From Ramlibacter sp. (GTDB lineage Bacteria > Pseudomonadota > Gammaproteobacteria > Burkholderiales > Burkholderiaceae_C), in NCBI GenBank assembly GCA_028292185.1, contig JAQGMT010000043.1, forward strand, positions 1 to 9,744: DNA of 9,744 nucleotides, given 5' to 3'. Under the pieces are notes generated by a model. That model was not told where the DNA came from, did not search any database, and saw only the letters and a list, made by a program, of their open reading frames with translations. The position numbers were made by a program, and so were the translations under genes. Shown one piece after another: positions 1 to 6,266 of this stretch; within the stretch, counting starts at the first letter, position 1, and each line of letters starts with the position of its first letter.

Positions 1-132
1 GAGACGTTGACCGGAAACAATTCCGCCACGCAAGAGCAGGATACCGTTGATGACCACTGAGGCGCCGGTGCGATTCCACGCCATCGCCGTGCGCTCTGGC
101 TGGAGGGCCGCATCGCGAGCGGCAGAATTCAT
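1..132 (-). CDS. DUF202 family membrane protein, second of a pair (3' part lies outside the window)
   Basis: This reading frame is too short for a usual ORF list. The reverse strand from 132 down to 1 is open for 44 codons and begins MNSAARDAALQPERTAMAWN. The LQPERT-x-MAWNRT-G stretch is the N-terminal signature of DUF202 proteins such as E. coli YidG, and it is followed by the start of a hydrophobic segment (VVINGILLL). The ATG overlaps the stop of the upstream DUF202 gene (ATGA at 129-132). There is no good Shine-Dalgarno, so translational coupling is likely. DUF202 proteins are small inner-membrane proteins of unknown function, often encoded as tandem pairs. The C-terminal half lies beyond the window edge, so full length and integrity cannot be judged. 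Confidence 0.8.
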   Translation of the reverse strand, partial: MNSAARDAALQPERTAMAWNRTGASVVINGILLLRGGIVSGQRL

Positions 133-500
133 CGCTGAAATGGCAGCAGCATGACGACGGCAACTCCGACGGCTGCCGCAATGACCGCCAGCAGGGGAAC
201 GCCCACTGGCATTGGCAAAGGGGCGCTAAGACGCATGGCCAGGTCGTTTGACTTCCATCGAGCGTACGAGAGGACGCAGAGCACGGCGCCCAGGCTTGCA
301 AGTGCAACGGCCAGGGCCGCCAGCAACCAGGGGGGGCTCACATTCCGCGCGAACTGTTCGATGAGGATTCCACCCGCAAGAAGTGCCAAGGCCGTTCGGA
401 TCCATGCCAGGAAGGTACGCTCGTTCGCCAGTGAAAATCTGTAGTCCGGCTCCTTGCCGGCGCTTCGCCATTTCGGATCCCACGAGTGCAACTTAGCCAT
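129..500 (-). CDS. DUF202 family inner-membrane protein, YidH-like
   Basis: The 123-aa product matches the size of YidH-type proteins (about 115-120 aa). A hydrophilic N-terminus of about 22 residues precedes the family signature FSLANERTFLAWIRTALALL at residues 22-41, which enters the first membrane segment (about 31-49). Two more hydrophobic segments follow, at about 58-79 and 99-120, giving three predicted transmembrane helices. The biochemical role of the family is unknown. The gene overlaps the next DUF202 gene by ATGA and forms a two-gene unit with it. It lies 99 bp downstream of the catabolic operon on the same strand, so it could be read by transcription continuing from there or from its own promoter. 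No strong Shine-Dalgarno is visible before the ATG at 500. Family assignment is firm; function is not. Confidence 0.88.
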   Translation of the reverse strand: MAKLHSWDPKWRSAGKEPDYRFSLANERTFLAWIRTALALLAGGILIEQFARNVSPPWLLAALAVALASLGAVLCVLSYARWKSNDLAMRLSAPLPMPVGVPLLAVIAAAVGVAVVMLLPFQR

Positions 501-564
501 TGTTTCAGTCGATCATTGGTTGGAGTTCGTCGGCGCGCCTGGGGACGCGGCACCGTGCTTTTCA

Positions 565-583
565 GCGCCGCGACGGCCGGCGC
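565..583 (-). other. GC-rich hairpin in the 501-599 gap
   Basis: A 6-bp inverted repeat (GCGCCG at 565-570, CGGCGC at 578-583) with a 7-nt loop lies about 17 bp past the stop of the enolase-superfamily gene. On the minus strand it is followed by TGAAAAGC rather than a run of T, so it is not a canonical intrinsic terminator. It may attenuate transcription or protect an mRNA end between the catabolic operon and the DUF202 pair. Such short GC hairpins arise easily by chance here. Nothing else stands out in the 501-599 gap. Confidence 0.25.
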
Positions 584-599
584 CAATTCGGGGCCAAGG

Positions 600-1847
600 T
601 CACAGCCCGACGTCGGAGACCTGAACCATGAACTCGCGCGCGGCTTCCAGATCGGGTTCGACGCCAAGTCCCGGCGCTTCGCCAAGCTGCACCGCGCCAC
701 CGACCAGGCGGAACGGCGGCCTTGCGAGCACGTCGCGCAGGGGGTTCGAGTTGGCGTCGACCTCGACGTACCCGGCGCCCCCCACCGCGGCTTTGAGATG
801 GAAGGACGCAGTCAATCCAATTCCGCCACCCAGCCAGTGCGGGCAGAACATCTTCCCGCGACTTACGGCCATCAGCCCCACTTGCATGCATCCGGTGAAT
901 CCGCCCCATTTGCCAAGATCGGGCTGGACCACCTGCAAGCCCTCCGGCTCGCGGATGCAAGCTTCAAAATCGGACATGCTGGACAAGTTCTCCCCCGCCG
1001 CCAAACGCAGCGGCTGCTCCCGGGACAGCCGGATCCACGCCTGCAGCTCTACGTCCGCGCGCATGGGTTCTTCCATCCATTGCAGGCCATGGTGCGACAT
1101 GCGGCGGCCTGCGGCCACGGCCTCTGCAAGGTCCCAGGCCTGATTTGCATCGACCATCAAGGGCGTTTCGGCGCCGATCACCTCCCGCAATGCCCGCAGA
1201 TTGGCATCGTCCAGGGCGCTTCCAAAGCCCACCTTGAGCTTGAAGGCCCGGTAGCCCTCGGACAGCTTTTCTTCCGCCAGCTTTTGAGGCTGCGTGGGGT
1301 TCAGTCCGGACGCATAGACTCTGACAGGCGCGGCGCCTTCGGCGCCGAAATCGCCCGACAGGAGCCTCCATAAAGGCAGCCTGGCACGCCGTGCCGTCAG
1401 GTCCCACAGCGCGATGTCGAGTCCGGCCAGCACCTGATGCAGCGGCCCTCTTTCACCCGTTTGGATCATGAGCACGGCGAGTCGCGCGTGGAGCGCCGTG
1501 GCGGCCGCTTGCGGACTTTCCCAGTCTTCGCCACACAGGAGCGGCCGCACGCAGGACAACGCGAGCCGGGCGCGATGTTCTGCCCCAACGGCAGGGAAGT
1601 TGCACCAGATCTCGCCCCAGCCGCAATTGCCCTCCTCGTCGGTCACACGCAGCAGCACGGCGGGACGGTCCTTCATGATCCCGAACGAAGTCTGGACATA
1701 CGGATGGGCCGGCGCCCGAAAGACGAAGGCATCCAGCTCGCGGACACGAAGCGAGCCGAATTGGCGGGCGTCCTTGTTCACGAGGTGCCCTGGCCCTGGA
1801 GGTGCAAGTGCATGACCGAGCGCATCTGTTTCCTTCACGCCGCTCAT
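600..1847 (-). CDS. Mandelate racemase/muconate lactonizing enzyme family protein (enolase superfamily)
   Basis: The 415-aa protein is a probable acid-sugar dehydratase or epimerase of the mandelate racemase subgroup. These enzymes abstract the proton alpha to a carboxylate, using Mg2+. An N-terminal capping domain (about 34-160) precedes the barrel. Visible active-site elements are K203-x-K205 (FKLKVG), metal ligand D233 (VDANQAW), E259/E260 (WMEEP), E286 (AGEN), the D310 (QPDLGKWGG) and H337 (CPHWLGGG) dyad, and E362. All are intact, so the enzyme should be active with bases on both faces. Substrate cannot be inferred; racemase, epimerase and dehydratase all fit. The first 30 or so residues precede the fold and may be flexible. 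I kept the ATG at 1847 because it overlaps the aldolase stop (ATGA), implying translational coupling; no Shine-Dalgarno is seen. It is the last gene of the operon. Confidence 0.9.
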   Translation of the reverse strand: MSGVKETDALGHALAPPGPGHLVNKDARQFGSLRVRELDAFVFRAPAHPYVQTSFGIMKDRPAVLLRVTDEEGNCGWGEIWCNFPAVGAEHRARLALSCVRPLLCGEDWESPQAAATALHARLAVLMIQTGERGPLHQVLAGLDIALWDLTARRARLPLWRLLSGDFGAEGAAPVRVYASGLNPTQPQKLAEEKLSEGYRAFKLKVGFGSALDDANLRALREVIGAETPLMVDANQAWDLAEAVAAGRRMSHHGLQWMEEPMRADVELQAWIRLSREQPLRLAAGENLSSMSDFEACIREPEGLQVVQPDLGKWGGFTGCMQVGLMAVSRGKMFCPHWLGGGIGLTASFHLKAAVGGAGYVEVDANSNPLRDVLARPPFRLVGGAVQLGEAPGLGVEPDLEAAREFMVQVSDVGL

Positions 1848-2599
1848 GCGTCAAAGCCCGGATTGACGCGCTGCAGGCGGCGGAGCATAGCCGACCACAC
1901 CAGCCGGGCTTTAACTGCGCGGTCCGCCTTGGATTCCAGCGAGGTGCGCTTCAAGACCTCCGGGGGAATCGGATGCAGTTCGCTGGCCTGTTGCGCGCGA
2001 ACCTGAACCATGCATGCCGCCTCCAGGCGATGCATCGACTGGAACACCTCGCCCGCCGATTCGCCGACCGTCAGCAACCCATGGTTGCGCAGAATCATGT
2101 ATTCGCTGTTGCCCAGGTCTCGCACCAGGCGGGGCTTCTCGTCTTCATAGAGCGCCAGCCCCTCATAGTCGTGATAGCTGAGCGATTTAAGCGCATGGAA
2201 CGCGAACTGCGAGAGGGGAAGCAGTCCGTCCTTCTGCGCGGACACGGCGGTGCCATTGATCGAATGCGTGTGGAGGATGTACTTCACGTCGGGCCGCTCG
2301 GCGTGGATGCAGCTGTGGATGGTGTAGCCGGCGGGATTGATCTCGAAAGGCGAAGGCATCACCTTGTTGCCCTGCAGGTCCACCTTGACCAGGCTGGATG
2401 CCGTGACTTCATCGAAGAGGCTTCCATACGGATTGATCAGGAAGTGCTGGGCACCAGGCACCTTCGCGGTGGCGTGCATGAACACCAGGTCCTCCCAGTT
2501 GAAAAGAGCTGCTATCCGATACAGGGCCGCGAGGTCGCAGCGCGTTGCCCACTCAGCTTCGCTGACTTGTTCTTTTACCAGCGGCACCACGAAGTCCAT
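1844..2599 (-). CDS. Class II aldolase/adducin family protein
   Basis: The 251-aa product belongs to the metal-dependent aldolase fold of L-fuculose-phosphate aldolase (FucA) and the adducin head. Visible features are ALFNWEDLVFMHATAKVP (31-48), the HFLINPYG stretch (52-59), SSLVKVD (68-74), the metal-binding pair H110-T-H112 and the third ligand H173 (NHGLLTVG). The Zn/Fe triad is therefore present. By my alignment back from H110, the position of FucA catalytic Glu73 is a glycine (G91 in INPAGYTIHS). This seems common in the adducin-like branch, so the reaction may not be a classical aldol cleavage. The ATG at 2599 was chosen because the open frame above it runs into the sulfatase gene with non-conserved residues. 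Only a weak GGAA lies upstream, and a TTG five codons earlier is an alternative start. It sits 44 bp after the sulfatase and overlaps the enolase-superfamily gene by 4 bp. Confidence 0.88.
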   Translation of the reverse strand: MDFVVPLVKEQVSEAEWATRCDLAALYRIAALFNWEDLVFMHATAKVPGAQHFLINPYGSLFDEVTASSLVKVDLQGNKVMPSPFEINPAGYTIHSCIHAERPDVKYILHTHSINGTAVSAQKDGLLPLSQFAFHALKSLSYHDYEGLALYEDEKPRLVRDLGNSEYMILRNHGLLTVGESAGEVFQSMHRLEAACMVQVRAQQASELHPIPPEVLKRTSLESKADRAVKARLVWSAMLRRLQRVNPGFDA

Positions 2600-2643
2600 G
2601 ATTTCTGTTTCCAAGGTTGATAAGGCAATGACCGGCTGGTCGC

Positions 2644-4089
2644 CTACTGGGCAACAACCGCCGTCGGAGAGAACCGGAAGGTGCCGCGCTTGAGAATGGC
2701 GTCCTTTCCGCCGGCAGCGGTGATCCTGGCCTGCTGGTCGCGTCGCGCCCGGGCATCCACCTGCTCGGGATCCAGCAGCTGCCTCAGGCGGAATTCGCAC
2801 TCACCGCGCACAGCCTCGTGTCCCGGCGATTGGCCCAGGTCAATGAGCTCCTGGGGGTCATTCTCCAGGTCGAACAGCATCGGGGGCATGCCCACGTAGT
2901 GGATGTACTTGTAGTTCCCGTGGCGAACCATGTAAGAAGCCGCCATCCCTCCCGCGGCGTGATATTCCGAAAGCACCGTTCGGCCGGCAAGCTGCTCGGG
3001 ATCAGGATTCAACAGGGACACTCCGCTCAGTCCCAGTTCCGGGGGAAGGTCCGCCCCGACTCCCTCGACAAGGGTAGGAAAGATGTCGATCAGGCTCACG
3101 GGCGCGCTGATGCGCCGGCCCGCGGCGATCGAGGGGCCCGCGATGATCAGCGGAACGCCCGCCGAGTCTTCGTACATCGTCGATTTTGCCCACAGACCGC
3201 GGGCGCCGAGGTTGTCGCCATGGTCCGATGAATAGATGACGATCGTGTCATCAGCGAGCCCCGTCTTGCGCAGCCCATCGAGCAGGCGCCCGATGTTGGC
3301 GTCGAGGAAACTCACCAGCCCGTAGTAGGCTTGCAGCGCGCGCCGGACCATCCGGTCATCGGTGAAGCCCTTGTCGTGCACCAGGACTTCACGCATGGCC
3401 GCCAGGAACGGATGATTCGGCCTCTGATCCTTGCGGTAGAGAAGGGGCAAGGGAAAGTCCGTGTCCCGGTACAAGTCGAAGAACTCGGTCGGGGCGATCA
3501 ATGGAAAGTGCGGGGCCACATAGCCGACATACAGGACCCAGGGCTTGTCGTCCCGCCTGTGCGCCGCCTGCGCGATCCAGGCGAGCGCCGATGCGGTGAT
3601 GTCGCGGTCGTACCGGGTGTACTCCGACTCTCCCGGACCCGCCTCGGGCCCCAGCATCTGGGCGCCGTTTCGCGGATGGATCTCGTCCCTGATGAGCCCC
3701 ATCAGGTCACCGATGCCATCTGCGATGTGGAGCGGCAGGATCTCCTCGCTGAAGCCGTTGACGCTCGGCTGGCACTGCTTGTAGTGCAGCTTTCCGATGG
3801 AGCTGACGCGATGGCCGCGGGACATGAGGTGATGTCCCCAGCTCGATGGTTCGCCCTCGTAGGCGATTGCGTTGTCCCAGCAGCCGATTTCGTTGACGTA
3901 CCGGCCTGTCGCGAGGCTTGCGCGGGCAGGCACGCAAATCGGGCAAGCGGTGTAAGCAGCGTCGAAGACTGTGCCGGAGGCCGAGAGACGGTCGAGGTTC
4001 GGCGTTATGGCAAGGCTGTTGCCGTTGCTGCCGAGGACTTTTTTGTTGTGTTCATCGGAGAGGATAAACAGGATGTTCTTGGGCTTCAT
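2644..4089 (-). CDS. Sulfatase, formylglycine-dependent (type I), cytoplasmic
   Basis: The 481-aa protein is in the alkaline-phosphatase-superfamily sulfatases, which hydrolyse sulfate esters (some members phosphonate or phosphate esters). The modification motif C52-V-P-A-R56-ASLATG is the C-x-P-x-R signature whose cysteine is oxidised to formylglycine. Other elements are metal ligand D12 (SDEHN), K100 and H102 (GKLHY), H194 (APHFP), D289-H290 with D292 (SSDHGDNLG) and K302 (WAKSTMYE). The D-H metal pair and the Arg-rich, Gln-rich C-terminal tail (about 440-475) recall choline-sulfatase-like and phosphonate monoester hydrolase branches, not periplasmic arylsulfatases. No signal peptide is visible: the protein starts MKPKNILFILSDE with the first core strand. 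The substrate must therefore reach the cytoplasm. No formylglycine-generating enzyme is encoded in the window. The gene starts 7 bp after the binding-protein stop. Confidence 0.9.
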   Translation of the reverse strand: MKPKNILFILSDEHNKKVLGSNGNSLAITPNLDRLSASGTVFDAAYTACPICVPARASLATGRYVNEIGCWDNAIAYEGEPSSWGHHLMSRGHRVSSIGKLHYKQCQPSVNGFSEEILPLHIADGIGDLMGLIRDEIHPRNGAQMLGPEAGPGESEYTRYDRDITASALAWIAQAAHRRDDKPWVLYVGYVAPHFPLIAPTEFFDLYRDTDFPLPLLYRKDQRPNHPFLAAMREVLVHDKGFTDDRMVRRALQAYYGLVSFLDANIGRLLDGLRKTGLADDTIVIYSSDHGDNLGARGLWAKSTMYEDSAGVPLIIAGPSIAAGRRISAPVSLIDIFPTLVEGVGADLPPELGLSGVSLLNPDPEQLAGRTVLSEYHAAGGMAASYMVRHGNYKYIHYVGMPPMLFDLENDPQELIDLGQSPGHEAVRGECEFRLRQLLDPEQVDARARRDQQARITAAGGKDAILKRGTFRFSPTAVVAQ

Positions 4090-4096
4090 GATGCTG

Positions 4097-5074
4097 TCAG
4101 TTCTCCGACTTGATCTGCGCGCGTTCCAGCAGCGCCTTGGTCCGGGTGCGCTCCGAGGCCATGAATGCGGCGAAGGTCACCATGCTGCTGGAGGACTGCG
4201 CGTTCACGCCCTGGTTCGCGAACGCCCGCTGCACGCGGCTGTCCTTCAGCGCCTTGACCAGGGCCGCATGGATCTTGTCGACGACGGGCTGCGGCGTCCC
4301 GGTGCGCACGAACATGCCCCACCATTGCGTCAGGTCGAAGCCGGGAATCGTTTCGGCCACCGTTGGCAGCCCCGGGGTTGCCTGCTCACGCTTGGCACCT
4401 GTGCTTGCGAGCAACCGCATCTTTCCCGATTCCAGGTAGGGTTTGGCCGGCAGCGGCGACGTGAACATCAGATCAATCTGGCCACTAGCGATGTCGGTAA
4501 GCGCACCGGAGGCGCCCTTGTAAGGCACGTGCGTCAGGCTCACGCCGGCCATGGAGGCGAACATCGCTCCCCCCAGATGCGCGGGTGACCCGACGCCGGG
4601 CGATCCGTAGTTCAAGTTTCCAGGATTGGCCTTCGCCAGCGCAATGAGTTCGGAAACCGAGCGCGCCTTCACGCTGGTTCCCACGACCAGGATGTTCGTC
4701 GCGGTCGCGACAAGTGAAACCGGCACGAATTTCTCGCTGGCTTTCACGCGGGCGGGGCCCATCAGCAAAGGAGCGACGATTAAGTGTGCCGGCGTGCCCA
4801 GCAGCCACGTGTAGCCGTCGGGCGCAGCGGAGGTCACGTAGTCGAGCGACGCGACACCGCCGCTGCCCGCCCTCGATTCCACGATGACCGGCTGGCCCAG
4901 TTGCTCGGTGAGCACCGGCGTGATAATGCGCGCCAAGGTGTCCGGGGATCCGCCCGCAGAGGTGCCAACCACAATACGAATCGGCCTGGTGGGCCAAGCG
5001 TCTTCGGCACAGGCGCTTGACGCGCCGATTGCGGCAATCAGCAGGGCAGTTAGGTATCTCGCGCAGCGGGGCAT
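4097..5074 (-). CDS. Tripartite tricarboxylate transporter substrate-binding protein (Bug/TctC family)
   Basis: The 325-aa periplasmic protein captures a small solute, usually a carboxylate, for a TctAB-type transporter. The start at 5074 is preferred over an upstream in-frame ATG because AGAGGA (5079-5084) lies 4 nt before it and a good signal peptide follows: Arg-containing N-terminus, hydrophobic core about 8-19, likely cleavage after A23 (ACA/ED). Family motifs are WPTRPIRIVV with AGGSPDTLAR (27-49), the Bug ligand-carboxylate region, NYGSPGVGSPAHLGG (155-169), THVPYKG (181-187), ASGQIDLMF (196-204) and GLPTVAE (235-241). It is the first gene of the operon, divergent from the LysR gene. 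No tctA or tctB is present, which is common for Bug proteins in Burkholderiales, where one species can carry many orphan copies. Ligand unknown; a carboxylated substrate would fit the enolase-superfamily enzyme in the same operon. Confidence 0.93.
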   Translation of the reverse strand: MPRCARYLTALLIAAIGASSACAEDAWPTRPIRIVVGTSAGGSPDTLARIITPVLTEQLGQPVIVESRAGSGGVASLDYVTSAAPDGYTWLLGTPAHLIVAPLLMGPARVKASEKFVPVSLVATATNILVVGTSVKARSVSELIALAKANPGNLNYGSPGVGSPAHLGGAMFASMAGVSLTHVPYKGASGALTDIASGQIDLMFTSPLPAKPYLESGKMRLLASTGAKREQATPGLPTVAETIPGFDLTQWWGMFVRTGTPQPVVDKIHAALVKALKDSRVQRAFANQGVNAQSSSSMVTFAAFMASERTRTKALLERAQIKSEN

Positions 5075-5161
5075 CGGTTCCTCTCGAATGACTTGACAGC
5101 CATTATTCGACGGCATCAAATGCTTGAATAGTGATGAATGCTGATCTATTGATAGCTATTA
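5075..5161. promoter_or_regulatory. Divergent promoter/operator region between the operon and the LysR gene
   Basis: This 87-bp region separates two divergent start codons and is clearly richer in A+T than its surroundings. It must hold the promoters of both the minus-strand operon and, most likely, the LysR gene. It also contains the Shine-Dalgarno AGAGGA (5079-5084, minus strand) of the binding-protein gene. No convincing -35/-10 pair can be fixed by eye for either direction. The position is where LysR-type regulators usually bind to control a divergent target operon and their own gene. Confidence 0.7.
5127..5160. promoter_or_regulatory. Candidate LysR operator: repeated ATAG/CTAT half-sites
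   Basis: AATAG (5127-5131) is the inverted repeat of CTATT at 5146-5150 (centre spacing 14 nt). CTAT-TG-ATAG (5146-5155) is a second inverted repeat, and ATAGCTAT (5152-5159) is a perfect 8-bp palindrome ending in another CTATT (5156-5160). Several overlapping copies of one half-site within 34 bp, next to a LysR start, resemble a recognition plus activation site array. They do not cleanly fit a single T-N11-A box. AT-rich DNA makes short repeats likely, so this remains a candidate. Confidence 0.4.
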
Positions 5162-6172
5162 GTGATCACCTCCGACCTTGAACCTTCGCGCTTCGTGGCG
5201 CAGGCGTTGCGGCGCTTGCGCCTGCGGCACGTCGAGCTGCTGGCGGTGCTCGGCACCGTCCCCACGGTCCACAGCGCTGCGGACAAACTCAACCTGTCCC
5301 AGCCTGCCGTCAGCAAGATGATCAAGGAGATCGAAAACGTCACACAGGCGCCGCTCTTCGAAAGAAGCAAGCGCGGGCTGTCGGCGACGCCCAGGGGCGC
5401 AATGATGGTGCGCTTTGCACACTCAATCATTCGCCACCTCCAAGGTGCGGGCGATCAGCTCGACGCGATGAAGGAAGGCATGTCGGGGCTGCTGCGGCTG
5501 GGCTCATCCTCGATGCTGACCTACCTTCCACGCGTCATCCTGCGCGTGCACCAGGCGCTTCCGGACCTGCGTGTCAGGGTGACCGAGGGAAGGCCGCGTG
5601 ACCTTCTGGCGCAACTGCTTGCCGGCGAGCTGGACTGCGCGATTACGGCACTTCCTCCCGCCCTGGTCGCGCAATCCAGTTGGCACAGCCTTCTGATGGA
5701 GTCGCTTGCGAAGGACACGTTGTGTGTCGTCGCATCCAGAGGCCATCGCCTGGCGTCTCGCAGAAAGCTCACATGGCCCGAACTCGCGGGCGAACGATGG
5801 GTGCTGTCCCAGCCCGATTCGCTGACGCGCGAAGAGTTCACGTCGAGGTTCATCCAGGAGGGATTGCGCCCGCCGACGCCAGTCGTCGAGTCGCTATCCG
5901 CTCCGGCGATTGTCGATCTCGTCGGAATGGATGGCGAGCTCCTGGGATTGGTGCGCTTGCATCAGGCCCTGGCTATCGGAGCCAAGGACCGAACCGTGCG
6001 GCTTCGGGTTTCGCCGGAAATCTCCATGCCTGACATTTCCCTCGTCGTGAACACCCTGTCGCCCGTGCCGAAAGAAACGATGGACTTGCTGCGAACGATG
6101 CTGCGCCTGTCGACGCCGAATCAAGATGAGCTCGGCGGCATCGCAGCTCGGCCACGAAAAATTAAACGGTAG
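5162..6172 (+). CDS. LysR-type transcriptional regulator
   Basis: The 336-aa protein has the usual LysR layout. A winged helix-turn-helix spans about residues 20-80, with AADKLNLSQPAVSKMIKEIE (39-58) and FERSKRGLSATPRG (67-79) as the recognition region and wing. A linker helix follows (about 82-107), then a periplasmic-binding-protein-like effector domain (about 108-315, with GELDCAI at 155-161 and the WHSLLMESLAKDTLCVV strand). A leader of about 18 residues precedes the HTH, and the C-terminus is basic (ARPRKIKR). The start is GTG at 5162. No Shine-Dalgarno is evident, and an in-frame ATG 24 nt upstream is closed by TGA, so GTG 5162 or the GTG at codon 12 are the options. It probably regulates the divergent operon in response to its substrate or an intermediate. 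It converges with acxR. Confidence 0.92.
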   Translation: MITSDLEPSRFVAQALRRLRLRHVELLAVLGTVPTVHSAADKLNLSQPAVSKMIKEIENVTQAPLFERSKRGLSATPRGAMMVRFAHSIIRHLQGAGDQLDAMKEGMSGLLRLGSSSMLTYLPRVILRVHQALPDLRVRVTEGRPRDLLAQLLAGELDCAITALPPALVAQSSWHSLLMESLAKDTLCVVASRGHRLASRRKLTWPELAGERWVLSQPDSLTREEFTSRFIQEGLRPPTPVVESLSAPAIVDLVGMDGELLGLVRLHQALAIGAKDRTVRLRVSPEISMPDISLVVNTLSPVPKETMDLLRTMLRLSTPNQDELGGIAARPRKIKR

Positions 6173-6213
6173 CTGACGAAGCTTGGCAGTCGGCAGCTGA
6201 TAGCCCAGTCGAA

Positions 6214-6235
6214 GGCCCAGTGTCGTGACCGGGCC
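6214..6235. terminator. Weak hairpin between convergent lysR and acxR genes
   Basis: GGCCC (6214-6218) and GGGCC (6231-6235) form a 5-bp GC stem with a 12-nt loop in the 94-bp gap between the two convergent stop codons. A second GGCCCAG copy at 6259-6265 offers an alternative pairing partner. The location suits a shared terminator. There is no T-tract on either strand and the stem is short, so chance is a fair explanation. Confidence 0.25.
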
Positions 6236-6266
6236 GTAGCGCGTTCAGCCGCTCGCCTGGCCCAGA

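Noticed and set aside
486..1373. 295-codon open frame on the plus strand
   Set aside because: It lies antisense to the enolase-superfamily gene, whose catalytic motifs are all intact. The product is low in recognisable structure and is a GC-driven shadow.
1802..2620. 272-codon open frame on the plus strand
   Set aside because: It mirrors the class II aldolase gene and has no recognisable domain. The minus-strand reading has the metal ligands and family motifs.
2600..2800. N-terminal extension of the aldolase-like protein into the sulfatase gene
   Set aside because: The added 67 residues overlap the sulfatase 3' end, look like a shadow of it and are not part of the class II aldolase fold.
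3331..4113. 260-codon open frame on the plus strand
   Set aside because: It is antisense to the sulfatase active-site region and has no domain or plausible start signal.
5075..5119. Earlier ATG for the binding protein
   Set aside because: It would bury the signal peptide behind 15 polar residues, and the ATG at 5074 has a well-placed AGAGGA.
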